A DNA stretch of 42,077 bases from a bacterium (GTDB lineage: Bacteria > Patescibacteriota > Minisyncoccia > Phycocordibacterales > CALRBL01). Position numbers and translations under genes: made by a program. Of this stretch, positions 1 through 6,743 are shown one piece after another. Under the pieces are notes generated by a model. The model was not told where the DNA came from and made no database searches. It saw only the letters and a list, made by a program, of their open reading frames with translations. Position 1 is the first letter of the stretch. Each line of letters begins with the position of its first letter. The DNA lies in contig JAIYEG010000012.1 of the NCBI GenBank assembly GCA_027487075.1, forward strand, positions 1 to 42,077, read 5' to 3'.

Positions 1-897
1 GCGAAAGCCTTTAATGAGTGCACCACCCCCGATAAGATAGACACCACGCTGCATCACATCAGCAAGAATTTCTGGTGGTGTCGTCTCTAGTACTTCACGA
101 ATTCCTTCGATAAGCGTATCAATCGATCCCGACATCGCCGCTCGAATATCAGCATCAGTCACCACCACTTCACGTGGAAGTCCCGTTGCAAGGTCGCGAC
201 CGCGGATCGTCATACTATTTTGCTCGCCCCCAAGTGCGCTTCCGATAGACATCTTGATGTGTTCTGCGGTTTTTTCACCAACCAGAATTTTGAATTCACT
301 ACGCATATAGGAAATGATGTCGGTATTGAGTTTATCTCCAGCAACCTTGAGATTTTTTGCTTTCACAATACCGCCAAGAGAAATCACTGCGATATCAGTG
401 GTACCTCCCCCAATATCCACCACCATACTTCCCACCGGATCGTTGATCGGAAGGTTGATGCCGATTGCTCCCGCCATCGGCTCTTCTACAATATAAACTT
501 TGCGTGCGCCCGCACTTTTTGCCGCATCACGTACCGCACGTCGTTCGACGTTCGTCGTTTCGGATGGCACACCTACCACCACAATCGGACCGAGCCACTT
601 TTTTGACCCGCTTTCTGCCTGACGAATCAGATATCCGAGCATTTCTTCACTCACCTCAAAATCCGAGATCACTCCATCAACAAGAGGACGCACGGCTTTG
701 ATGTGCGCAGGAGTACGTCCAAGCATGTCACGCGCCTCCTTTCCCACCGCTACCACCTGCCCCGTCTTTTGATTGATCGCCACCACTGAAGGTTCATTAA
801 TGATGATTCCCTTTCCACGAAGATACAGAAGCGTGTTAGCAGTTCCGAGGTCGATGCCGATATAGTTTGAAAACGGTGAATGAAATGCTTTTGCCAT
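1..897 (-). CDS. mreB: Rod shape-determining protein MreB (first copy, C-terminus cut by window edge)
   Basis: Actin-like ATPase that forms membrane-associated filaments and guides lateral cell-wall synthesis. The start is ATG at 895-897, five bases after the proS stop, so the two genes are probably co-transcribed. The 299 visible codons start MAKAFHSPFSNYIGIDLGTA and contain the phosphate-1 motif (GIDLGTANT), the MVDIGGGTTDIAVI phosphate-2 motif and the YLIGGGALIKGF adenosine motif near the edge. Only the last ~40 residues are missing. A second MreB lies at 5709-6722, so this organism has at least two paralogues. The family assignment is firm. What separates the jobs of the two copies cannot be told from sequence. 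Confidence 0.96.
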   Translation of the reverse strand, partial: MAKAFHSPFSNYIGIDLGTANTLLYLRGKGIIINEPSVVAINQKTGQVVAVGKEARDMLGRTPAHIKAVRPLVDGVISDFEVSEEMLGYLIRQAESGSKKWLGPIVVVGVPSETTNVERRAVRDAAKSAGARKVYIVEEPMAGAIGINLPINDPVGSMVVDIGGGTTDIAVISLGGIVKAKNLKVAGDKLNTDIISYMRSEFKILVGEKTAEHIKMSIGSALGGEQNSMTIRGRDLATGLPREVVVTDADIRAAMSGSIDTLIEGIREVLETTPPEILADVMQRGVYLIGGGALIKGFR

Positions 898-902
898 AAT
901 AA

Positions 903-2162
903 TTATCCGTGAAAGTGAGTGACAATATCGGGAACAGAGATAGCGAGTGTCTTCACTTCGCCCGTGTGACGATCGGTGATTTCGACGGTACCATCCGCAA
1001 GACCTTTTGAGCCCACCACGATACGCATCGGGATACCGATAAGATCTGCGTCAGCAAATTTTGCTCCCGCACTGACATGACGATCATCGAGAAGCACTTC
1101 GATGCCAGCAGTGCGAAGAAGCTGGTAGATATTCTCTGCTTCAGCGAGCACTTTTCCTTCAGCGTCGTTGAGTGCGATAAGGTGTACTTCAAATGGCGCC
1201 ACGCTCTTTGGCCACACAAGCCCCTTTTCATCAGAAAAGACTTCTGCGATGGTTCCCATAAGACGTCCGATACCAATGCCATAGCTTCCCATAATCACCG
1301 GATAACGATCACCTTTTTCATCTTTGAAGGTAAGTCCGAGCGGTTCAGAAAACTTGGTACCAAGGTTGAAAATATTTCCCACTTCCACCGTCTTGAGTTC
1401 TTCGGCTGTTGCTTTGTCGACACCGATTTCATTGCTGATGTCGTCGCTCATGATTTCTTTGTTGATAGCGAGTTTGCTCTTGCGATCAAGATAAATGACA
1501 TCCTCACCGGCATCAGTGATGGTCTGAAACTCAAGTGAAAACTGACTGAAGATACCCCCTGTTGCATACGTTGGGAAGGTAATGTCGCCAAGTCCTACGC
1601 GCTGAAAGATGCGCATATATGCATCCTTCGCACGATTATAAAATGCAGCATGTTCTTCGTCTGTTGCAGAAAAAGAATAAAGATCTTTCATCAAAAATTC
1701 GCGGCCGCGCATGATACCGCTCTTTGCGCGAAGCTCATTGCGAAACTTTGTCTGAAATTGAAAGACAGCTACTGGCAGATCTTTGTATGATGAGACATGC
1801 TCGGCAAGCATGTTGGTGATCGGCTCTTCGTGTGTGATACCAAGACCAAGCTCACCTCCACTCTTGAGCGTGGTCTTAAACCAATTGTCTACCACCGCAT
1901 CATCCCACCGTCCTGTCTTTTCCCAAATTGCCTTTTCTTGAAATGCAGACATCGAAAGCTCTGCTGCACCGAGCGATTCCATTTCCTCACGAACAATTGC
2001 CTTAATTTTTTCGATCACCCGAAGACCAAGTGGCAAAATAGAGTACACTCCTGCCATTTCTTTGTGGATAAATCCCGCCTGAATGAGAAGTCGTGCATTG
2101 AGCGACACTTCATCTTTTGGTGCGTCTTTGCGGGTCTTAAATGGCAAGGTGGATTGCTTCAT
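903..2162 (-). CDS. proS: Prolyl-tRNA synthetase, short form without editing insertion
   Basis: Class II aminoacyl-tRNA synthetase that charges tRNA-Pro in the cytosol. Residues 1-200 carry the catalytic start, including the motif 2 region (KFRNELRAKSGIMRGREFLMKDLYSF is its core). The motif 3 region is VIMGSYGIGIGRLMGTIAEV, followed by an anticodon-binding domain (about 325-419, DDRHVSAGAKFADADLIGIP). At 419 residues it is about 150 shorter than standard bacterial ProS (~570). The missing part is the INS editing domain, which normally sits between motifs 2 and 3; short forms like this occur in some other bacteria. An extended -10 box (TGCTATAGT, 2172-2180 on the minus strand) ends 9 nt before the ATG, with no Shine-Dalgarno. 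Confidence 0.97.
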   Translation of the reverse strand: MKQSTLPFKTRKDAPKDEVSLNARLLIQAGFIHKEMAGVYSILPLGLRVIEKIKAIVREEMESLGAAELSMSAFQEKAIWEKTGRWDDAVVDNWFKTTLKSGGELGLGITHEEPITNMLAEHVSSYKDLPVAVFQFQTKFRNELRAKSGIMRGREFLMKDLYSFSATDEEHAAFYNRAKDAYMRIFQRVGLGDITFPTYATGGIFSQFSLEFQTITDAGEDVIYLDRKSKLAINKEIMSDDISNEIGVDKATAEELKTVEVGNIFNLGTKFSEPLGLTFKDEKGDRYPVIMGSYGIGIGRLMGTIAEVFSDEKGLVWPKSVAPFEVHLIALNDAEGKVLAEAENIYQLLRTAGIEVLLDDRHVSAGAKFADADLIGIPMRIVVGSKGLADGTVEITDRHTGEVKTLAISVPDIVTHFHG

Positions 2163-2171
2163 AGATTAATT

Positions 2172-2180
2172 ACTATAGCA
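2172..2180 (-). promoter_or_regulatory. Extended -10 box of proS
   Basis: Read on the minus strand, TGCTATAGT fits the extended -10 pattern TGnTATAAT and ends 9 nt before the proS ATG at 2162. No good -35 is visible at 17 bp. The implied transcription start is at or next to the start codon, so the mRNA would be essentially leaderless. Confidence 0.5.
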
Positions 2181-2202
2181 AAATTATGAAAAATCCATAC
2201 CA

Positions 2203-2340
2203 TTGACTTTTGTGTAAAATGTGATAATATTCATGTAAAATTGGCCAGTGACAAGACACGCGCCTTTCTGGGTCATGGTGACCTACAAGAGCAAAAATCA
2301 ATCGCGCAGCCCTTTCATCGGGAGCTGCGCGGTTTTTCTT
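2203..2340 (+). ncRNA. Short promoter-to-terminator transcription unit, possible small RNA
   Basis: Between proS and rseP the plus strand has TTGACT at 2203-2208, then an extended -10 (TGTGATAAT, 2220-2228) or alternatively TAATAT at 2225-2230. About 75 bases later comes a GC-rich terminator (2304-2330, stem GCGCAGC/GCTGCGC, followed by GGTTTTTCTT). In between is a small inverted repeat GGTCA-TGG-TGACC (2271-2283). The only ORF, from ATG 2275, runs through the terminator and looks non-coding. A ~100-nt small RNA is the simplest reading, but it is not assigned to a known family and a degraded orphan cassette is equally possible. Confidence 0.4.
2304..2337 (+). terminator. Rho-independent terminator of the short plus-strand unit
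   Basis: GCGCAGC (2304-2310) pairs with GCTGCGC (2324-2330) around a 13-nt loop and is followed by GGTTTTT. It ends the putative small RNA. Confidence 0.75.
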
Positions 2341-2353
2341 GTTTGTTTTGTTG

Positions 2354-2390
2354 TTTTTTCTAAGGTCACGATGTGTGACCTTAGAAAAAA
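2354..2390. repeat. Perfect 16-bp inverted repeat with 5-nt loop
   Basis: The arms TTTTTTCTAAGGTCAC (2354-2369) and GTGACCTTAGAAAAAA (2375-2390) are perfectly complementary around GATGT. The T-run lies on the 5' side and the A-run on the 3' side of the hairpin on both strands. This is opposite to a normal bidirectional terminator, so it is a poor intrinsic terminator either way. It lies 69 bp downstream of the rseP stop. It could be an RNA-end protection hairpin or a protein-binding palindrome; the role is unknown. Confidence 0.7.
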
Positions 2391-2458
2391 ACGTTAAAAA
2401 GACATTAAAAAACCCTCCTCCTCAACTCCATACACCTCTTCCGCAATAAGATCAAAAA

Positions 2459-3565
2459 TTATTTTACAAACATCTTCGCCACGTCATGATAGGTGATCAC
2501 CAACATGAGAAGAAGGAGAAGCACAAAGCCGACGGCATTTGCGGTATTCGCTACTTTAGGTGAAATCTGCTTGCGAGTGATCGCTTCGATCGCCACAAAG
2601 AGGAGTCGTCCTCCGTCGAGTGCTGGAAACGGCAAAATATTAATGATGGCAAGGTTGATCGAGATGAGTGCGGTGAAGAAGAGAAGATATGAAAGTCCTG
2701 ACGCCGACGCATTCCCTACCATTCCCACAATTCCCACAGGACCCGCTACTTGTCCGAAGTCTGCTTTACCCGTTACTGCCTGCACAAGGAACGTACCTAA
2801 GCCTTGCGCTGTGAGCACCGTTGCTCGATAAGTCGTCTTCAAGCCTTCAATCGGCGCTTGATACCACGGAATACGCACCACTTCACCTGAATCCATTGAG
2901 ATGCCGATCGCAGCCTTATCTGCAATCACGCCAGTTGCGGGAGTTACTTTGATTGTTTTTGATTCGGTGCCACGATTTACGATAAATGAAATTTCCTGCT
3001 TCTCATCTTGAGCAATGAGGCGCTGTACGGCTGGTACCGTCAATTCTGCTCCCATAATCTCTTCATCTTTATCTGATACTTTGATGATAAGGTCACGCGA
3101 TTGAAAACCCGCTTGTGCTGCAGGAGAATTTTCTACCACCTGTGTCACCAATACTTTCCCTGTTGTCTGTGCTTGTGAATCAGACGTGAAGTTGGCAACG
3201 GGAGAAATACCAAGTGCGAGGGTAAGTGAGATGAGGATCCACGCGAAGATGAGGTTCATCGTTACCCCCGCGACGAGCACTGCTGCCTGAATAGCACGAT
3301 TTTTGCGTGCCATACTTCGTGAGCTGTCAGGACCATTGAGTGATGCATCATCAGGATTTTCTCCGAAGATACTCACATATCCTCCGAATGGAATAATGTT
3401 GAGTTTGTAGGTAGTCTCGCCATGTTTTTTGCTGACGAGTGTGGGAGGAAAGCCGAGCGCGAATTCATCCACACGAATCTTTGAAAGTTTTGCAACGGTG
3501 AAATGCCCGAGCTCATGAACAAAGATGAGTGCGGCGAGGATGAGCAGGAAGAGGATGAATGACAT
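2459..3565 (-). CDS. rseP: RIP metalloprotease RseP (site-2 protease)
   Basis: Intramembrane zinc metalloprotease of 368 residues. The zinc site HELGH (residues 17-21) lies in the first membrane segment, a PDZ domain covers roughly residues 125-215, and the second catalytic motif with NILPFPALDGG lies near residue 310. The family cleaves transmembrane anti-sigma factors or leftover signal peptides, but the substrate here is unknown. It lies 20 bp downstream of frr and holB on the same strand and probably shares their transcript. The start is ATG 3563-3565 and the length is close to the shorter Gram-positive homologues. The assignment is secure. Confidence 0.95.
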   Translation of the reverse strand: MSFILFLLILAALIFVHELGHFTVAKLSKIRVDEFALGFPPTLVSKKHGETTYKLNIIPFGGYVSIFGENPDDASLNGPDSSRSMARKNRAIQAAVLVAGVTMNLIFAWILISLTLALGISPVANFTSDSQAQTTGKVLVTQVVENSPAAQAGFQSRDLIIKVSDKDEEIMGAELTVPAVQRLIAQDEKQEISFIVNRGTESKTIKVTPATGVIADKAAIGISMDSGEVVRIPWYQAPIEGLKTTYRATVLTAQGLGTFLVQAVTGKADFGQVAGPVGIVGMVGNASASGLSYLLFFTALISINLAIINILPFPALDGGRLLFVAIEAITRKQISPKVANTANAVGFVLLLLLMLVITYHDVAKMFVK

Positions 3566-3585
3566 ATATATGTGTGGTTATGCTG

Positions 3586-4137
3586 TTATGACTGAATTTC
3601 TTTTTCTTTCTTTGCGAGGATATCGTCGAGTTTTGCGTTGGCTTCCTTGGTGAGTTTTTCTACTTCGGCTTTGTTGCGTTCTGCTTCGTCTTTGCCGTAC
3701 TCACCGGCTTTTTCTTGTGCCTGTATATCCTTTATCACTTTCTCGCGCTCTTGGCGAATGCGCACGCGACCATCCTCGAGTTTTTCCTTAGCAAGCTTCA
3801 AAAGCGCGGTGCGGCGATCTGAGGTGAGCTCAGGGAAAATCACACGAAGACCTTTTTCGTCAACGACTGGTGAAATACCAAGCGGTGATGCAACAATCGC
3901 TTTCTCAATCTCTTTGATCTGTGAAGAATCCCATGGCGTGATGCGGATCGAGCGTGCATCTTCGACAGAAAGGTTTGCGACCGCATTGAGCGCCATACGA
4001 GAACCATATGAATCCACCTGAATACCATCGAGCAATGCGAGGGTGGCGCGGCCGGTACGAAGACCAGAAAATTCGCGCACTATCCACTCCTCTGCTTCTT
4101 TAAGTCCTTGTTTGAATGTAGAAAAATTATAGGGCAT
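3586..4137 (-). CDS. frr: Ribosome recycling factor
   Basis: Releases the ribosome from mRNA after termination, together with EF-G. The start at ATG 4135-4137 (MPYNFSTFKQGLKEA) gives 183 residues, which matches the family (~185). Starting further upstream would add an unlikely 12-residue leader. Hallmarks are the central LRTGRATLALLDGIQVDSYG segment, the VANLSVEDARSIRITPWD strand and the C-terminal charged helix ending in KKEKEIQS. The gene starts 7 nt after the holB stop and ends 20 nt before rseP, so holB-frr-rseP forms a tight operon. It is normally paired with tsf/pyrH, which are absent here. Confidence 0.96.
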   Translation of the reverse strand: MPYNFSTFKQGLKEAEEWIVREFSGLRTGRATLALLDGIQVDSYGSRMALNAVANLSVEDARSIRITPWDSSQIKEIEKAIVASPLGISPVVDEKGLRVIFPELTSDRRTALLKLAKEKLEDGRVRIRQEREKVIKDIQAQEKAGEYGKDEAERNKAEVEKLTKEANAKLDDILAKKEKEIQS

Positions 4138-4144
4138 GCCTGGA

Positions 4145-4816
4145 TTATGCCACAAGTGCCAAGTATTCCACAATCATCTTGAGGGACGCTGATTGGTCGC
4201 GTGCATACCCTGCTGCTTGAGCCATATCTTTCAAAGTTGTTCCTGCTTGTTGGAGTTCAGACATATGCGTGTCGTGATAATACTTCACCAGCTGCTCGAC
4301 AAAGTCAGCCATATCCGCCCGAGACTCCATCTCTTTCACTTTTGCTATGCGTTCACCCGGTGAAAGCGCAAAGAAATCTTGAGGGGACATCAGAACATGC
4401 CCAACTTCTGACCCTGCACCCTCTTTATCCTCGACATATTCCACCACACGTACCCGAGAGATGATCGTCGGAAGCACGCGCGTCACTGAAGGTACCACCA
4501 TAAAAAAGTGTGTATCATCTGCTGGTTCTTCGAGCGTCTTCAGAAGTGCGTTACTTGCTTCACGGGTGATGCCGTTAGCGACAATAATAAAGACACGCTT
4601 CCCCTCACCCACTTTACGCTGTGCTGCCGCTTCCTTAAGCTCGCGAGCATCATCGATTGCAAAGGTCTCATACACACGGTGCCACACATCGGGATTTCCT
4701 TTCATGGTCAGCCCATGTTCCTGTTCAAGATGTGCCACAAGCTCTGCTTGAATGAGCGACGATGGACCATGAATCACATAGGCGTGGTAAAGAGGAGAAA
4801 AGTGGATGGGATTCAT
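4145..4816 (-). CDS. holB: DNA polymerase III clamp-loader subunit (delta'-like)
   Basis: AAA+ family protein of 223 residues, matching the DnaX/HolB type by NALLKTLEEPADDTHFFMVV and ISRVRVVEY (the SRC-like sensor region). There is no Walker A motif, which fits the ATP-independent delta' subunit rather than tau/gamma. It is shorter than E. coli delta' (334), and the C-terminal collar domain seems reduced. I chose the start ATG 4814-4816 (MNPIHFSPLYHAYVIHGP). A longer reading frame upstream encodes an implausible basic/Tyr-rich leader and would overlap the promoter. A TACACT -10 box (minus strand, 4823-4828) ends 6 nt before this ATG. First gene of holB-frr-rseP. Confidence 0.85.
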   Translation of the reverse strand: MNPIHFSPLYHAYVIHGPSSLIQAELVAHLEQEHGLTMKGNPDVWHRVYETFAIDDARELKEAAAQRKVGEGKRVFIIVANGITREASNALLKTLEEPADDTHFFMVVPSVTRVLPTIISRVRVVEYVEDKEGAGSEVGHVLMSPQDFFALSPGERIAKVKEMESRADMADFVEQLVKYYHDTHMSELQQAGTTLKDMAQAAGYARDQSASLKMIVEYLALVA

Positions 4817-4852
4817 GTAGAAAGTGTAACAAAATAGCAATAAGTACTTATA

Positions 4853-4881
4853 TTGACAAATATACTTTTTTAGTGTATTAT
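4853..4881 (+). promoter_or_regulatory. Strong sigma-70-type promoter of orphan gene
   Basis: TTGACA (4853-4858) and TATTAT (4876-4881) are separated by exactly 17 bp. The predicted start is near 4888. The 5' leader of about 55 nt can form a stem TCCAAG/CTTGGA (4891-4896 with 4921-4926). The identical box pair with identical spacing occurs at 37263-37291 before another orphan gene. Confidence 0.8.
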
Positions 4882-4943
4882 ATATACAAATCCAAGTTGG
4901 TGACCGGAACAACTCCCGTCGCTTGGAATGCAAAATCTACATC

Positions 4944-5519
4944 GTGAAAAAAGTAACCATCCAAGGCGTCCTGTGCGCCATCCTCTTCGTCGCCCTCACG
5001 GCGACGATTTCCATCCACATCATCAGCAGCCGCGCGTCAAATAAGGCGCTCGCTGAGATGACGACCAAATTCGAGCAGGAGGAAGAAAAATTCCGAAAGC
5101 TCAGCAACATCGTCAATCAGAACCGCGTCATCAAAGAGGCGGAGACCGGAAAGGACTACCGCCTCCTTGCAACCAAGCAATTCGGAAACGTCAGCGTCAA
5201 CCTGATCGAAGACCAGGACGGCAAGCTCCTGATGACGGATCGCGAACTGACGGAAGTAAGGATTGGTTCGCTTTTCAAACTCCGAATGGACACGGACTGG
5301 AAAAAAGCCGACGTGATCAAAACAAACAATCGCGTTGAATACTATCTCACTACCAAGTGGTATCTCCGCACGATTCTCCTTGGAGAAATGGGAGAGTGTT
5401 CGCGCGCTTACAATCTGTGTTCACCCTCAATGCGTTCACCCTCAATGCGTCCGCCTTCAAGGTGTTTCGAGCCAAGGGGCTTAGCGAAACCTCCACACCT
5501 GCCCCAACGCTGGTACTAA
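4944..5519 (+). CDS. Orphan membrane-anchored protein, possibly frameshifted at its C-terminus
   Basis: I do not recognise this protein. The likely start is GTG 4944 (MKKVTIQGVLCAILFVALTA); a TTG at 4923 in the same frame is an alternative. One N-terminal membrane segment (about residues 5-30) is followed by a short coiled-coil-like stretch (KFEQEEEKFRKLSNIVNQN) and a soluble beta-rich part. Codon use is clearly more GC-rich than its neighbours. From about position 5390 the reading frame becomes Cys/Arg/Pro-rich and unlikely (CSPSMRSPSMRPPSRCF). The +2 frame reads naturally there (FTLNAFTLNASAFKVFRAKG), which suggests a one-base deletion. It stands alone between a strong promoter and a terminator. 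Confidence 0.6.
   Translation: MKKVTIQGVLCAILFVALTATISIHIISSRASNKALAEMTTKFEQEEEKFRKLSNIVNQNRVIKEAETGKDYRLLATKQFGNVSVNLIEDQDGKLLMTDRELTEVRIGSLFKLRMDTDWKKADVIKTNNRVEYYLTTKWYLRTILLGEMGECSRAYNLCSPSMRSPSMRPPSRCFEPRGLAKPPHLPQRWY
5411..5457 (+). repeat. Short tandem repeat of a 15-bp unit
   Basis: The unit TTCACCCTCAATGCG occurs twice back to back, and a diverged third copy (TCCGCCTTCAAGGTG) follows. It lies in the C-terminal coding part of the orphan gene, next to the suspected frameshift. Confidence 0.65.
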
Positions 5520-5539
5520 AGACCATTCGCCTATTAAAC

Positions 5540-5573
5540 CCGCCTGCGACCTCGTGTCGCGGGCGGTTTTTTT
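5540..5573 (+). terminator. Rho-independent terminator of the orphan gene
   Basis: CCGCCTGCGAC (5540-5550) pairs with GTCGCGGGCGG (5556-5566) over 11 bp with one G-U pair around CTCGT, followed by seven Ts. It begins 20 nt after the orphan-gene stop. Confidence 0.9.
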
Positions 5574-5599
5574 ATTATTTTGAAAACGAATAAGTAAAC

Positions 5600-5718
5600 A
5601 AAAAGATAGATAATAGTGCTTTTGAGAGAGCCTTGCGAGGCTCGACGGAGCGAGCACGAGGAATGTTCTAGCAAGAAAATATCCGTGGTCTCTCGGAAGC
5701 ACTATTATCTATCTTTTT
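5600..5718. repeat. 119-bp long imperfect hairpin, MITE-like
   Basis: The outer arms 5600-5621 and 5697-5718 are perfectly complementary over 22 bp (AAAAAGATAGATAATAGTGC is the start of the left arm). Pairing continues through two G-U pairs and GAGAGA/TCTCTC to about 30 bp. The 57-nt centre contains smaller stems (CCT-TGCG-AGG and CTCG/CGAG). The right arm covers the last three codons and stop of the minus-strand mreB. On the minus strand the hairpin is followed by TTTTTGTTT, so it can also end that transcript. Either an exceptionally long terminator or a small non-autonomous palindromic element. Confidence 0.75.
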
Positions 5719-6722
5719 GAGATCACACTCTTCTTATACGTATCCAAATGCTCGAGCGCCACACCAGTTCCCTTCACCACACAATAGAGCGCATCTTCTG
5801 CGAGCGTTGCTTTCACTCCCGTGCGACGAAGCACAAGCTCGGTGAAATTGCGGAGTTGCGATGAGCCGCCCGTCATGATGATACCGTTATCAATAATATC
5901 TGATGCAAGTTCGGGAGGAGTTTCTTGAAGCACGTCTTTCATGGCGCGGATCATTTCGCGCAATTCTTTGGTGATGGCTTTCACCACTTCATTGGTACGG
6001 ATTTCGACTGAGCGAGGAAGGCCAGTCATGAGGTCACGTCCTTTCACCATAAGCGAGAGCTCATCGATCACCGGAATCGCTGAACCAATTTTGATTTTGA
6101 TTTCTTCGGCGGTCTTGTCACCAATTGAGAGATTGTATGTTTTCTTTACGTGGTCGACAATCGCGGCATCAACGCGATTCCCTGCACACTTCACCGAAGT
6201 AGATGCCACGATACCTCCGAGCGAAATCACCGCCACGTCAGTGGTACCTCCACCGATGTCGACGATCATATGCCCCACCGCTTCATTGATCGCAATACCC
6301 GCACCGATTGCGGCAAGAATGGGCTCCTTCACCACGTAGGCATTTTTTGCTCCCGCACGCACTGCTGCTTCGATCACGGCACGTCGCTCGGTCGAGCTCA
6401 CGCCCGCTGGCACCGACACCATCACCTCAGGCCGTGAGATATTCCACTTACCAAGCGCCTTTTGCATGTAGTAGCGAAGCATAGCTTCCGTCACACGATA
6501 ATCAGCAATCACCCCATCCTTCATGGGGCGGTATGCCACAATACTATCGGGAGTTCGTCCCACCATTTCTTTGGCTTCAAGTCCTACCGCGAGGATGCGA
6601 TTATCTTCTTTTGACACCGCTACCACCGACGGCTCATTGAGCACAATTCCCTTTCCAGGCAAAAACACGAGTGTGTTGGCTGTGCCGAGGTCGATACCGA
6701 GTTTCTTATTGAAAATTCCCAT
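5709..6722 (-). CDS. mreB: Rod shape-determining protein MreB (second copy)
   Basis: Complete 337-residue actin-like protein beginning MGIFNKKLGIDLGTANTLVF. It has the nucleotide-binding motifs GIDLGTANT, MIVDIGGGTTDVAVISLGG and GIIMTGGSSQLRNF in the expected places, and its length is normal for MreB. It is clearly paralogous to the MreB at 1-897 (shared KGI.LNEPSVVA, RDLATGLPR/RDLMTGLPR). No mreC or mreD is nearby, unlike the usual mreBCD cluster. Transcription starts from a -10 box (TATAGT, minus 6731-6736) that overlaps the -10 of the divergent priA. The 3' end is buried in the right arm of the long hairpin at 5600-5718. Confidence 0.96.
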   Translation of the reverse strand: MGIFNKKLGIDLGTANTLVFLPGKGIVLNEPSVVAVSKEDNRILAVGLEAKEMVGRTPDSIVAYRPMKDGVIADYRVTEAMLRYYMQKALGKWNISRPEVMVSVPAGVSSTERRAVIEAAVRAGAKNAYVVKEPILAAIGAGIAINEAVGHMIVDIGGGTTDVAVISLGGIVASTSVKCAGNRVDAAIVDHVKKTYNLSIGDKTAEEIKIKIGSAIPVIDELSLMVKGRDLMTGLPRSVEIRTNEVVKAITKELREMIRAMKDVLQETPPELASDIIDNGIIMTGGSSQLRNFTELVLRRTGVKATLAEDALYCVVKGTGVALEHLDTYKKSVISKR

Positions 6723-6730
6723 AATGTGAG

Positions 6731-6738
6731 ACTATACT
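6731..6738. promoter_or_regulatory. Overlapping divergent -10 boxes of mreB and priA
   Basis: On the plus strand TATACT (6733-6738) ends 5 nt before the priA ATG (6744). On the minus strand TATAGT (6736-6731) ends 8 nt before the mreB ATG (6722). The two hexamers share four base pairs, and the start codons are 21 bp apart, so the two promoters cannot be opened at the same time. Both mRNAs would be leaderless. Confidence 0.55.
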
Positions 6739-6743
6739 AGCAC

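Noticed and set aside
2275-2397. ORF from ATG 2275 reading through the terminator at 2304-2337
   Set aside because: A terminator and a perfect hairpin inside the frame and Phe/Val runs from T-tracts indicate chance coding.
5357-5593. Independent second gene in the +2 frame at the end of the orphan gene
   Set aside because: No start signal, and it passes through the terminator. Better explained as the shifted continuation of the 4944 gene, reported as a possible frameshift.
5481-5702. 73-residue minus-strand ORF downstream of mreB
   Set aside because: It runs through the orphan-gene terminator and the long hairpin, has no plausible start context, and its composition is explained by the palindrome.
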